From NCBI GenBank assembly GCA_019415645.1, contig DXYV01000057.1:1-14423 (forward strand): 14,423 bases of DNA. Reading direction: 5' to 3'. Every line of letters begins with the position of its first letter. Within the stretch, counting starts at the first letter, position 1. The notes below the pieces were generated by a model. It was not told the DNA's origin. It did no database searches and saw nothing but the letters and a program-made list of their open reading frames with translations. A program made the translations under genes and the position numbers. This DNA comes from Clostridiales bacterium (GTDB lineage Bacteria; Bacillota; Clostridia; Oscillospirales; Oscillospiraceae). This document shows, piece by piece, positions 5,474 through 11,687 of this stretch.

Positions 5474-5995
5474 ATGACATTGCCCGAAAAGCTGATGCAG
5501 CTGCGCGGCGAGCAAAATCTTTCCCAGACCGCTCTGGCGGAAGCCCTGGGAGTCTCCCGGCAGACGGTCTCCAAGTGGGAAGCCGGAATCGCCGTTCCGA
5601 CAACGGACAATCTGCTTCGCCTGAGCAAGCTGTATGGGACGGATCTTTGGACCCTGACCGGGGTGGGCGGAAGGCCGGAAGGGGAACCGTCGGAAGAAAA
5701 GGTAGACGAGCCGCCCGCCGAACCGAAACCGGCGGAAGAACCGGCGGACGGCCTGCCCGCCCTGCCGGAAGGCACGGCGGACCAAGCGCCGGGCAGGGCG
5801 GACCAGGCGCCGAAACGGCGCAGAGTTCACCCGGCGGCGCTTGCGGCGGGCCTGTGCGCGGCCTTCCTGGCGGCCGGTCTGCTGGCGGCGACGGTTTTTG
5901 AGCCGAAGGAGGAGAATGTAATTCCCATTGAGGACTTACATCAGGAACCGGTGGAGCTGCCGATGCAATCCCAATTTACAATTCTAGAAGAATAA
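5474..5995 (+). CDS. Membrane-anchored XRE-family HTH regulator
   Basis: A 173-residue protein in three parts. An N-terminal XRE/Cro-type helix-turn-helix (about 4-58) contains NLSQTALAEALGVSRQTVSKWE. A Pro/Glu/Ala-rich linker (about 65-117) includes a short ADQAPGR/ADQAPKR duplication. One transmembrane segment (about 119-142), preceded by the basic stop KRRR, leaves an acidic 30-residue tail outside. The layout suggests a one-component membrane transcription regulator or anti-sigma-like sensor. Start choice: the ATG at 5474 has GGAGG 10 nt upstream and begins the usual MTLPEKLMQLR; in-frame starts at 5426 (GTG), 5450 and 5465 are less well placed. It is first of the cluster, 18 bp before the next gene, and may bind its own control region. 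Confidence 0.82.
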   Translation: MTLPEKLMQLRGEQNLSQTALAEALGVSRQTVSKWEAGIAVPTTDNLLRLSKLYGTDLWTLTGVGGRPEGEPSEEKVDEPPAEPKPAEEPADGLPALPEGTADQAPGRADQAPKRRRVHPAALAAGLCAAFLAAGLLAATVFEPKEENVIPIEDLHQEPVELPMQSQFTILEE

Positions 5996-6013
5996 AAAAG
6001 AGGTGCAGAACAA

Positions 6014-6478
6014 ATGTGGAAAAAGAATCTTTACCGGACCGTTCTGGCAGGGGCGCTTGCGATGGGCTGTCTTTTGACGACGGCCGGGGCCGCGCAAGTA
6101 CAAGCGCGCGGTGTTTCCATGGGAGAAATTCAGCAGGAAATGGTCGATTTTTCGCAGCTGCGCACGTTGGATGAGTCGGCCGTTCCGCGTGCTGCGGGTT
6201 ACCTGGATTTCTCTGTTCCGGCCAATACGATCATGTCGGCGAGCGACGCATTCTTTTTGGATGCAGGGGACACCGTCACCATCAACTGTTCCTATTCTCC
6301 CGCGTCGGCCAGCATGGACTTCGGCCTGGTCGATTCCGATGGAATCTTCTACTCCCTGAATGTAACCGGCGGCAGCATCAATAAGTCCATCCAGGTCAGC
6401 GAACGCGGCAGCTATACTCTGGCCGTCCGGAACAATTCTTCCTCCAGCGTCCGCGTGGTCGGCTTTGTCAACTATTAA
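6014..6478 (+). CDS. Secreted beta-rich protein (copy 1)
   Basis: A 154-residue protein with a clear signal peptide (MWKKNLYRTV, a hydrophobic core to about 24, cleavage near AGA-A at 26). The mature part has a short pro-like helix (about 36-52), a VPRAAGY motif (58-64) and then alternating hydrophobic strands ending in SYTLAVRNNSSSSVRVVGFVNY, suggestive of a small beta-sandwich like the prepeptidase C-terminal (PPC) fold. I do not recognise a named family. GAGGTG precedes the ATG. It resembles the protein at 6833 in size, in the PRAAxY motif and in its closing strands, and a short stretch after both stop codons is also similar, pointing to duplication. Function unknown; exported to envelope or medium. 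Confidence 0.78.
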   Translation: MWKKNLYRTVLAGALAMGCLLTTAGAAQVQARGVSMGEIQQEMVDFSQLRTLDESAVPRAAGYLDFSVPANTIMSASDAFFLDAGDTVTINCSYSPASASMDFGLVDSDGIFYSLNVTGGSINKSIQVSERGSYTLAVRNNSSSSVRVVGFVNY

Positions 6479-6496
6479 ACGGTATGTAAAAAATTG

Positions 6497-6522
6497 AAAG
6501 GAGAGTGTTTCCAATGGGGTAG
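6497..6522 (+). other. Ribosome site followed by ATG-GGG-TAG
   Basis: AAAGGAG (6497-6503) is followed at normal spacing by ATG GGG TAG (6514-6522), a start codon, one codon and a stop. It lies in the 102-bp gap between the first secreted protein and the small membrane protein. It could be a minimal start-stop element, a remnant of a lost gene, or chance. Confidence 0.35.
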
Positions 6523-6580
6523 TTTTGGCGTGCGTCGCACCCGCGGATTCCGTATCTGAGTTTAGAAAGGAAGCGTCCAT

Positions 6581-6811
6581 ATGGAATGGGTCTGGCGTAT
6601 AGTAATTTCTCTTTCGGTGCTTGTGACTGGACTGCTGGGAAGTCTGATGACTTTGGGATTGGGAATTTATATCGTGTTTGCAGATTCCTTAGATGGAAAT
6701 TTTTGGAGCACAATGAATTTTACCAATTTAACAGGTGTCCTGATTTTCTTTCTCCTAGTCTATTTAACTGGCTTTGTACTGCTATTCACGTTTGCAAGAC
6801 CAAAAAAATAA
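6581..6811 (+). CDS. Small two-helix membrane protein
   Basis: A 76-residue protein with two strong hydrophobic helices (about 5-34 and 51-71) joined by a short polar loop (DSLDGNFWSTMNFTN) and ending in the basic tail RPKK, which puts both ends inside by the positive-inside rule. AAAGGAAG precedes the ATG. It is noticeably AT-richer than its neighbours (AGT, TTA and TTT codons are frequent), which could mean recent acquisition. It sits between two similar secreted proteins, 21 bp before the second, so it is probably co-transcribed and may be an anchor, export aid or immunity-type partner. No family recognised. Confidence 0.72.
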   Translation: MEWVWRIVISLSVLVTGLLGSLMTLGLGIYIVFADSLDGNFWSTMNFTNLTGVLIFFLLVYLTGFVLLFTFARPKK

Positions 6812-6832
6812 AGAATGTAAGGAGATGTACTT

Positions 6833-7276
6833 ATGAAACGGTTTATGTCGATTGCTCTGGCGGTTGTGATGGCGTTTGCCTTGCAGGCAACGGCATTTGC
6901 GGCCGCTCCCGCAAATATGGACGGGCCCGGCGGAATCATCCTGCCGCGTGCCGCGATTTATCCGAGCGGTCCGATTTCCGGGACCGGAAGCGTCCGCACG
7001 ACCTCCTTTACCGCGACTCCGTCCAATGGGAATTATATTCGGGTTTGGTATGAAAATAACGCTACGTCAAAGGTCATGGTCTATCTGTATCGCACTGATT
7101 CCGGAAAATTAACAGTTGCGGCAAGATTCAGTGTGGAAGGAAATGGCGGTCAGGGTCACGATGTCTATTATACTTCGACGGCCGGCTCGGGGACCTATTA
7201 CGTGCAAATTGAAGCAGTAGGCGATGGCGGAGCCATCAACGGGAACCTGTCCGTTGCGCAATATACGTCAATTTAA
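6833..7276 (+). CDS. Secreted beta-rich protein (copy 2)
   Basis: A 147-residue exported protein with a signal peptide (MKRFMSIALAVVMAFALQ, cleavage near AFA-A at 23), an ILPRAAIYPSG segment (36-46) and a beta-strand-rich remainder with YIRVWYENN, VMVYLYRTDSG and GTYYVQIEAVG. The final part has the strand spacing of a PPC-like beta-sandwich. TAAGGAG precedes the ATG. It is the probable paralogue of the protein at 6014: both share PRAAxY, a Gly-Ser/Thr-Tyr strand near the C-terminus, and similar bases just after the stop (TTAA, CGG, ATGT). Function unknown. No catalytic residues are evident, so a binding or structural role is likelier than an enzyme. Confidence 0.78.
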   Translation: MKRFMSIALAVVMAFALQATAFAAAPANMDGPGGIILPRAAIYPSGPISGTGSVRTTSFTATPSNGNYIRVWYENNATSKVMVYLYRTDSGKLTVAARFSVEGNGGQGHDVYYTSTAGSGTYYVQIEAVGDGGAINGNLSVAQYTSI

Positions 7277-7294
7277 GCGGATGTGAAACAACAG

Positions 7295-7411
7295 CAGTCC
7301 ATAACGGACTGTGTCAGAAGGCGGGGTCTTCCCTGAAATGGGAAGACGACGCTTCCGCGTTCCGCAAAATCGAACAAAACCGGCTGCGCCGCGGGAAGCG
7401 GCTCTGCTTCC
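7295..7411 (+). promoter_or_regulatory. Three stem-loops before the large secreted protein
   Basis: The 154-bp gap holds three inverted repeats: CAGTCC/GGACTG (7295-7300 with 7306-7311), GTCTTCCC/GGGAAGAC (7326-7333 with 7340-7347) and GGAAGC/GCTTCC (7394-7399 with 7406-7411). None is followed by a T-run, so they are unlikely to be simple terminators. They could stabilise or process the mRNA and set the ratio of the last gene. I see no good promoter here. Confidence 0.4.
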
Positions 7412-7430
7412 GGAACGAAAGGAGAAGCTT

Positions 7431-8597
7431 ATGAAACGAAACGTATTATCCGGCCTGATCGGGGGATGCGCCGCCCTCTCGCTGCTGATTTCGGGCGCTT
7501 TTGCCGTGGCCTATGATTCCAGCACGGTATCCTATACCGTCGGGGATATGACCTATTCGGGCTGGTCCACGCTCTATGTGGACGGCGGCAGCACGTACCG
7601 CGCCGGGGCCTGGGTGCGCACGGCCGGCAATACCATCGTACCGGCGGGCTGTCTGGGGACCAACGCGGTCCTGTGCAACGAGGACGGCGATGTGATCAAA
7701 AGCACCGGGACCGTTTACAACACGGTGGCGGACTACTTCACCTATTCCGTTACCGGGACGGCCAGCTCCGGCGTTGAGGTTTACAGCCAGGGCCAGGCGA
7801 CGGTGGTGAACGGAGCGGACCGCCTGACCTTCGATCTGCCCAAAACACGTACGTACAGCCGCTCCGCGCTGGTAAATTCCCTTGCGGATACGCTGGAAGC
7901 GGATCATAGCTATCCGACCACGGCTGCCGGAGAGACCTATGGCTCGGTCCTGCTGGCTGACGTCGTCGGCGCATGGCCCGATCTGCTCTCCGCGGTGGGA
8001 GACGGCGGCGTGCAGGGCTATCTTCGGACGGACGACTTGAATCCGGAGCTGCTGACCCGGGAGGAGACGCTGGCCTATATGCAGACCAGAGCCGATGCGG
8101 CCACCATCCCGCTGTATGACCTGAACGGTCTGGTGATCGGCAGCTTTACCCTGGAGGCCGCGGAAACGGAGGACCTGGAAGAGGTTCAGGAGACGGTCGA
8201 AGCCCTGCGCCGTTCCCAGCAGGAGACCGGAATCGTGATTTCCGTGGAGCAGAGCGAGATTGAACGGCAGGCCCGCCTGAGCAGCACGCTGGTGGACGGG
8301 CGCTACCCCACAAATCAGAACGGAGAGACCTATGGCTCGGATTCGCTGGCCAGCCTGGTCGGAGAGCATCCCGATCTGATGTCCGCAATCGGCACGAACG
8401 GGGTGAAGGGATATATCCGCCGCACGGACCTGAACCCCGAATTTTCCTCGGCGGAGGAGAAAGCGGAGTACATGGCGCATCAGAGCGAGCCGCGGACCAT
8501 CCCGCTCTATGACAAGGATGGGAATGTGATCGGCACCTTCCTGCTGGAGTCGTCGAGCCTGACCAGCAGCCAGGTAGACGCCGCGCTGAATCGGTGA
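7431..8597 (+). CDS. Secreted protein with two BlaR1-associated repeat domains
   Basis: A 388-residue exported protein. After a signal peptide (1-26, cleavage near AFA-V) comes a beta-rich domain (about 29-138) with GWSTLYVDGGSTYRAGAWV and EVYSQGQATVVNG, resembling small secreted Clostridia proteins. Two similar domains of about 83 residues follow, at 161-243 and 292-374. Each runs YPT, GETYGS, PDLLSAVG or PDLMSAIG, a GYxRxxDLNPE turn, a helix and IPLYDxxGxVIGxF. I recall this module from the extracytoplasmic part of M56/BlaR1-like proteins; here there is no metallopeptidase. The domains are joined by a charged helix (about 244-285). AAAGGAG lies 6 nt before the chosen ATG; an in-frame start at 7311 would bury the signal peptide. 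Last gene of the cluster. Confidence 0.8.
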   Translation: MKRNVLSGLIGGCAALSLLISGAFAVAYDSSTVSYTVGDMTYSGWSTLYVDGGSTYRAGAWVRTAGNTIVPAGCLGTNAVLCNEDGDVIKSTGTVYNTVADYFTYSVTGTASSGVEVYSQGQATVVNGADRLTFDLPKTRTYSRSALVNSLADTLEADHSYPTTAAGETYGSVLLADVVGAWPDLLSAVGDGGVQGYLRTDDLNPELLTREETLAYMQTRADAATIPLYDLNGLVIGSFTLEAAETEDLEEVQETVEALRRSQQETGIVISVEQSEIERQARLSSTLVDGRYPTNQNGETYGSDSLASLVGEHPDLMSAIGTNGVKGYIRRTDLNPEFSSAEEKAEYMAHQSEPRTIPLYDKDGNVIGTFLLESSSLTSSQVDAALNR

Positions 8598-8640
8598 AAC
8601 CCGCAACGGAAGCAAGGAGGTCCGAATGGAGTGTCTCCGG

Positions 8641-8690
8641 AAAAAGGTCCCGCGCACCCTCGGCCGAGGATGCGCGGGACCTTTTCTGTT
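8641..8690. terminator. Long bidirectional terminator
   Basis: AAAAGGTCCCGCGCA (8642-8656) pairs with its complement at 8671-8685, and the loop itself is the palindrome CCTCGGCCGAGG. An A-run on the left and TTTTCTGTT on the right make it work both ways. It separates the secreted cluster (ending 8597) from the convergent threonine synthase-like gene (ending 8727). Confidence 0.9.
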
Positions 8691-8726
8691 CCGGCGCTGC
8701 GGCGCGCAGCTTTTCCTGTTCCGGGC

Positions 8727-9962
8727 TCAGGGCCGAATCCCGTGGGCCTCAAAGGCGGCCAGCAGGGCTTCCAGGTCGGGTTTGACCACCATGGGCTCCC
8801 CGGCGGCCTTGATGCCGTTGGCCACGTCCTTCAGGCCGTTGCCCGTGACCAGCGTGACCACCTCCGCGCCGCGCTCGATGAGGCCCAGCTCCACGGCCTT
8901 TTTCACCCCGGCGGTCCCGGCGACCCCGGCGGGCTCGCCGAACACCCCCTGGGTACGGCCCAGCAGGCGCATGGCCTCCAAAATCTCCCCGTCGGAGACG
9001 TTGACCGCCACGCCGCCGGAGTCCCGGACGGCGCGGAGCGCCTTGTCCGGATTGCGGGGCACCCCCACGGCGATGGAGTCAGCCAACGTGTCCTCCGCCA
9101 TGGGCTGCCAGGGCCGGCCGGTCTGGAGGGCCCGGTTCAGGGGGCAGCAGCCCTCGGCCTGCACGGAGATCAGCCGGGGCAGGCGGTCGATGAGCCCCGC
9201 GGCGTACAGGTCCCGGAAGCCCTTCCACACCCCGGCGATGGTGCAGCCGTCGCCCACCGACACTGCCACATAGTCCGGGGCCCGCCAGCCCAGCTGCTCG
9301 GCGATCTCCAGAGAGACGGTTTTCTTGCCCTCGGACAGGTAGGGGTTGATGGCCGCGTTGCGGTTGTACCAGCCGTACCGCTCAATGGCGGCCTGGGAGA
9401 GCTCAAAGGTGTCCTCATAGCTGCCGTCCACGCTGACGACATGGGCGCCGAAGATCATCAGCTGGGCCACCTTCCCCTTGGGCGCCCGGCTGGGGACGAA
9501 GATGTAGGTCTCATAGCCCGCGGCGGCGGCGTTCCCCGCCAGGGAGGAGGCCGCGTTGCCCGTGGAGGAGCAGGCGATGACGCGGGCCCCCGCCTCGCCC
9601 GCCTTGGCCACCGCCAGAGCGGAGGCCCGGTCCTTCAGGGAAGCGGTGGGGTTCTGGCCGTCGTCCTTGATCCACAGGCGGTCCAGCCCCAGGGCCGCCG
9701 CCAGACGATCCGCCCGGTACAGGGGGGACCAGCCCACCCGCAGGGGGGTGTCCGGCGTGGACGGCTCCACCGGGAGCAGCTCCCGGTAGCGCCACATGGT
9801 CCGGGGACGCTCCGCCAAAGCGGCCGGAGTCAGCCTGGCCCTGACGTAGTCGTAGTCGTATTCCACATCCAAAATCCCGCCGCAGGCGCAGGTCCTGGCC
9901 TCGGGAGATGCGGGGTAGGTCTTGCCGCACTTCACGCAGCGCAGCTGGGTGACGTTTTGCAT
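8727..9962 (-). CDS. Threonine synthase family PLP enzyme
   Basis: A 411-residue fold-type II PLP enzyme. An N-terminal zinc ribbon (C9, C12, C25, C27 in CVKCG and CACGG) precedes the catalytic domain, as in long threonine synthases of many bacteria and archaea. The PLP lysine is K110 in ASLKDRAS, and SSTGNAASSLAGNAAAAG is the phosphate-binding or cofactor loop region. Threonine synthase converts O-phosphohomoserine to threonine. The start at 9962 has AAAGGAGG 8 nt upstream; a longer frame to 10043 overlaps the preceding gene. It follows the TrpB-like PLP enzyme by 49 bp, probably in one operon. No homoserine kinase or dehydrogenase is in view, so a related lyase role on another amino acid is possible. 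Confidence 0.85.
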   Translation of the reverse strand: MQNVTQLRCVKCGKTYPASPEARTCACGGILDVEYDYDYVRARLTPAALAERPRTMWRYRELLPVEPSTPDTPLRVGWSPLYRADRLAAALGLDRLWIKDDGQNPTASLKDRASALAVAKAGEAGARVIACSSTGNAASSLAGNAAAAGYETYIFVPSRAPKGKVAQLMIFGAHVVSVDGSYEDTFELSQAAIERYGWYNRNAAINPYLSEGKKTVSLEIAEQLGWRAPDYVAVSVGDGCTIAGVWKGFRDLYAAGLIDRLPRLISVQAEGCCPLNRALQTGRPWQPMAEDTLADSIAVGVPRNPDKALRAVRDSGGVAVNVSDGEILEAMRLLGRTQGVFGEPAGVAGTAGVKKAVELGLIERGAEVVTLVTGNGLKDVANGIKAAGEPMVVKPDLEALLAAFEAHGIRP

Positions 9963-10011
9963 GGCATGTGCCTCCTTTCGCGAAAGCGGACCAGAAGGGG
10001 GAGCGGGCGGC

Positions 10012-11478
10012 TTACAGCGTTTTGGCCACGCCGGTCTCCTCATTGAAGGCCTGAATCAGGTCGTCCAGCGCGTCGGCCTGATGGTGCACGTCGTCCCACA
10101 CGGAGCCGTACCACTGGTCGTTCAGCTCGGCCATGGTGCGGCCCTGCTGCTCCACCCAGGTGTAGTATTTCAGGTTGTGGACCCGCTTGCGGTCGTAGTA
10201 ATTCAGCTCCATCATGTGGTCGGTGCGCTGGCCCAGCAGATGGAGGTTGAAATCCACCGCGGCGGCGGTGGGGGAGTAGGGGCCGTACTGCTCCTCCAGC
10301 TCCCGGATGCGGCTGCCGTACATGGCCGCCGAGTCGGTCAGCACGGTAAAGACCAGATCCTTTGATGTCAATTCGTAATATTTGGCCATTTTAATACAGC
10401 ACAGCACATTGGCGATGCCGGAAATGCCAAGCCAGGACAGCTTGCTCAGGGTGTCCTCGTCCACGCCGGCCTCCCGCAGGCAGGCCAGGCCCGCCGGATC
10501 GTGGAACAGCCGCAGCAGCCGCTGGCTGTCCTCGTCGTCGATGTCGATGACCATATCGGTGTTCTTCACGTCGTGAATCCAGGGGATGTGCTTGTCGCCG
10601 ATGCCCTCGATGCGGTGGTCGCCGAAGCCGTTGTTCAGAATGGTGGGGCACTGGAGAGCCTCGCCCACTGCCAGCTTCATGGTGGGGTAGACCTCCTTCA
10701 GATAGTCCCCGCAGCCGATGGTCCCCGCGGAGCCCGAGGTGAAGCAGGCCCCCGCCATCCGGTCGCCGGGGCGGCGGATGGCCTGGTACACCGTGGAAAT
10801 GGCGTCGCCGGTGACCTGGTAGTGCCACAGGTGGTTGCCCATCTCCTCGAATTGGTTGAAGATCATGCACTGGGGGTCGGCCTTGAGCTCGTTGGTCTTG
10901 TCGAAGATCTCCTTCACGTTGGACTCGCAGCCCGGGGTGGCGATGACCTCCGCGCCGATGGATTCCAGCCACTCAAAGCGCTCCCGGCTCATTTCGGCGG
11001 GCAGGATCGCCACGCCCCGGCAGCCCAGCAGCTTGGAATTGAACGCGCCGCCCCGGCAGTAATTGCCCGTGGAGGGCCACACTGCCTTGTGGTAGGTCAC
11101 GTCGAACTGGCCGGTGACCAGCCGGGGGACCAGGCAGCCGAAAGAGGCCCCCACTTTGTGGCAGCCGGTGGGGAACCACTTGCCCACCAGAGCCACGATG
11201 CGGGCGGGCACGCCGGTCAGGGCCGGAGGCAGCTCCAGATAATTGGGCACCGCCTGGAACAGGCCGCCGGACTCCTTGGCCTCGTTTTTCCAGGTGATGC
11301 GGAACAGGTTCAGCGGGTCCACATCCCACAGGCCCACCCCCTTCAGCCTGGCCTGAATGGCCTCCGGGATGGTCTCGGGATGCTTCATCTGCTGGTAGGT
11401 GGGAATCAGAATCCGGTTTGCCCGGGCGGCTTCGATGTTGCGCCGCAGTCCTTCCCGGTTTACCGTCAAGTCGATCAT
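10012..11478 (-). CDS. TrpB-like fold-type II PLP enzyme
   Basis: A 488-residue PLP-dependent protein of the tryptophan synthase beta/cysteine synthase superfamily. TGCHKVGASFG (104-114) carries the His-Lys pair typical of TrpB-like enzymes, with K108 as the Schiff-base lysine; WPSTGNYCRGGAFNS (134-148) and SGSAGTIGCGDYLKE are cofactor-binding segments. N-terminal RILIPTYQQMKHPETIP and GLWDVDPLNLFRITWKNE match a Clostridia family usually annotated only as PLP-dependent enzyme. AAGGAG lies 9 nt before the ATG at 11478; the longer frame to 11661 crosses the promoter. It is first in an operon with the threonine synthase-like gene and divergent from the hydantoinase. It could be a lyase or beta-replacement enzyme; diaminopropionate ammonia-lyase is a looser alternative. 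Confidence 0.85.
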   Translation of the reverse strand: MIDLTVNREGLRRNIEAARANRILIPTYQQMKHPETIPEAIQARLKGVGLWDVDPLNLFRITWKNEAKESGGLFQAVPNYLELPPALTGVPARIVALVGKWFPTGCHKVGASFGCLVPRLVTGQFDVTYHKAVWPSTGNYCRGGAFNSKLLGCRGVAILPAEMSRERFEWLESIGAEVIATPGCESNVKEIFDKTNELKADPQCMIFNQFEEMGNHLWHYQVTGDAISTVYQAIRRPGDRMAGACFTSGSAGTIGCGDYLKEVYPTMKLAVGEALQCPTILNNGFGDHRIEGIGDKHIPWIHDVKNTDMVIDIDDEDSQRLLRLFHDPAGLACLREAGVDEDTLSKLSWLGISGIANVLCCIKMAKYYELTSKDLVFTVLTDSAAMYGSRIRELEEQYGPYSPTAAAVDFNLHLLGQRTDHMMELNYYDRKRVHNLKYYTWVEQQGRTMAELNDQWYGSVWDDVHHQADALDDLIQAFNEETGVAKTL

Positions 11479-11517
11479 CGGTACACGCTCCTTCCATTTG
11501 ATGGGGTCGCTGTCTTC

Positions 11518-11546
11518 ATTATAAGGCTTACTTGCCAAAGCCGCAA
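11518..11546 (-). promoter_or_regulatory. Promoter of the PLP-enzyme operon
   Basis: TTGCGG (11546-11541), a 17-bp spacer and a perfect TATAAT (11523-11518) on the minus strand form a strong sigma-A promoter about 40 bp before the ATG. Confidence 0.75.
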
Positions 11547-11571
11547 GCCCGAAGCGGTGCAGACGGAGAGT

Positions 11572-11600
11572 TGAAATTTTGTTTGCCAGGCTGAAATTTT
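11572..11600. promoter_or_regulatory. Repeated TGAAATTTT between divergent promoters
   Basis: TGAAATTTT occurs at 11572-11580 and 11592-11600, exactly 20 bp apart, in an A/T-rich stretch upstream of the -35 of both the PLP operon and the hydantoinase. The two-turn spacing and shared position suggest an operator or an UP element. No regulator gene is adjacent. Confidence 0.4.
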
Positions 11601-11612
11601 TTCTTTTTTGCG

Positions 11613-11640
11613 TTGACTTCGGGCCATTCTGTGCTATCAT
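11613..11640 (+). promoter_or_regulatory. Promoter of the hydantoinase gene
   Basis: TTGACT (11613-11618), a 16-bp spacer and TATCAT (11635-11640) with a TGC extension before the -10 form a plausible sigma-A promoter. The start is about 40 nt before the gene. Confidence 0.6.
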
Positions 11641-11687
11641 GGACTTGGATAACATGACCATAACTGCCCGGAAGGAGGCACAGATTC

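Noticed and set aside
6586..7053. 155-residue plus-strand frame across the membrane and second secreted genes
   Set aside because: Overlaps two genes that have ribosome sites, a signal peptide and membrane helices. Its own sequence shows no domain, although it joins the frame of the ATG-GGG-TAG element.
8631..10046. 471-residue plus-strand frame opposite the threonine synthase-like gene
   Set aside because: Antisense shadow; the minus strand encodes the PLP lysine motif and zinc ribbon.
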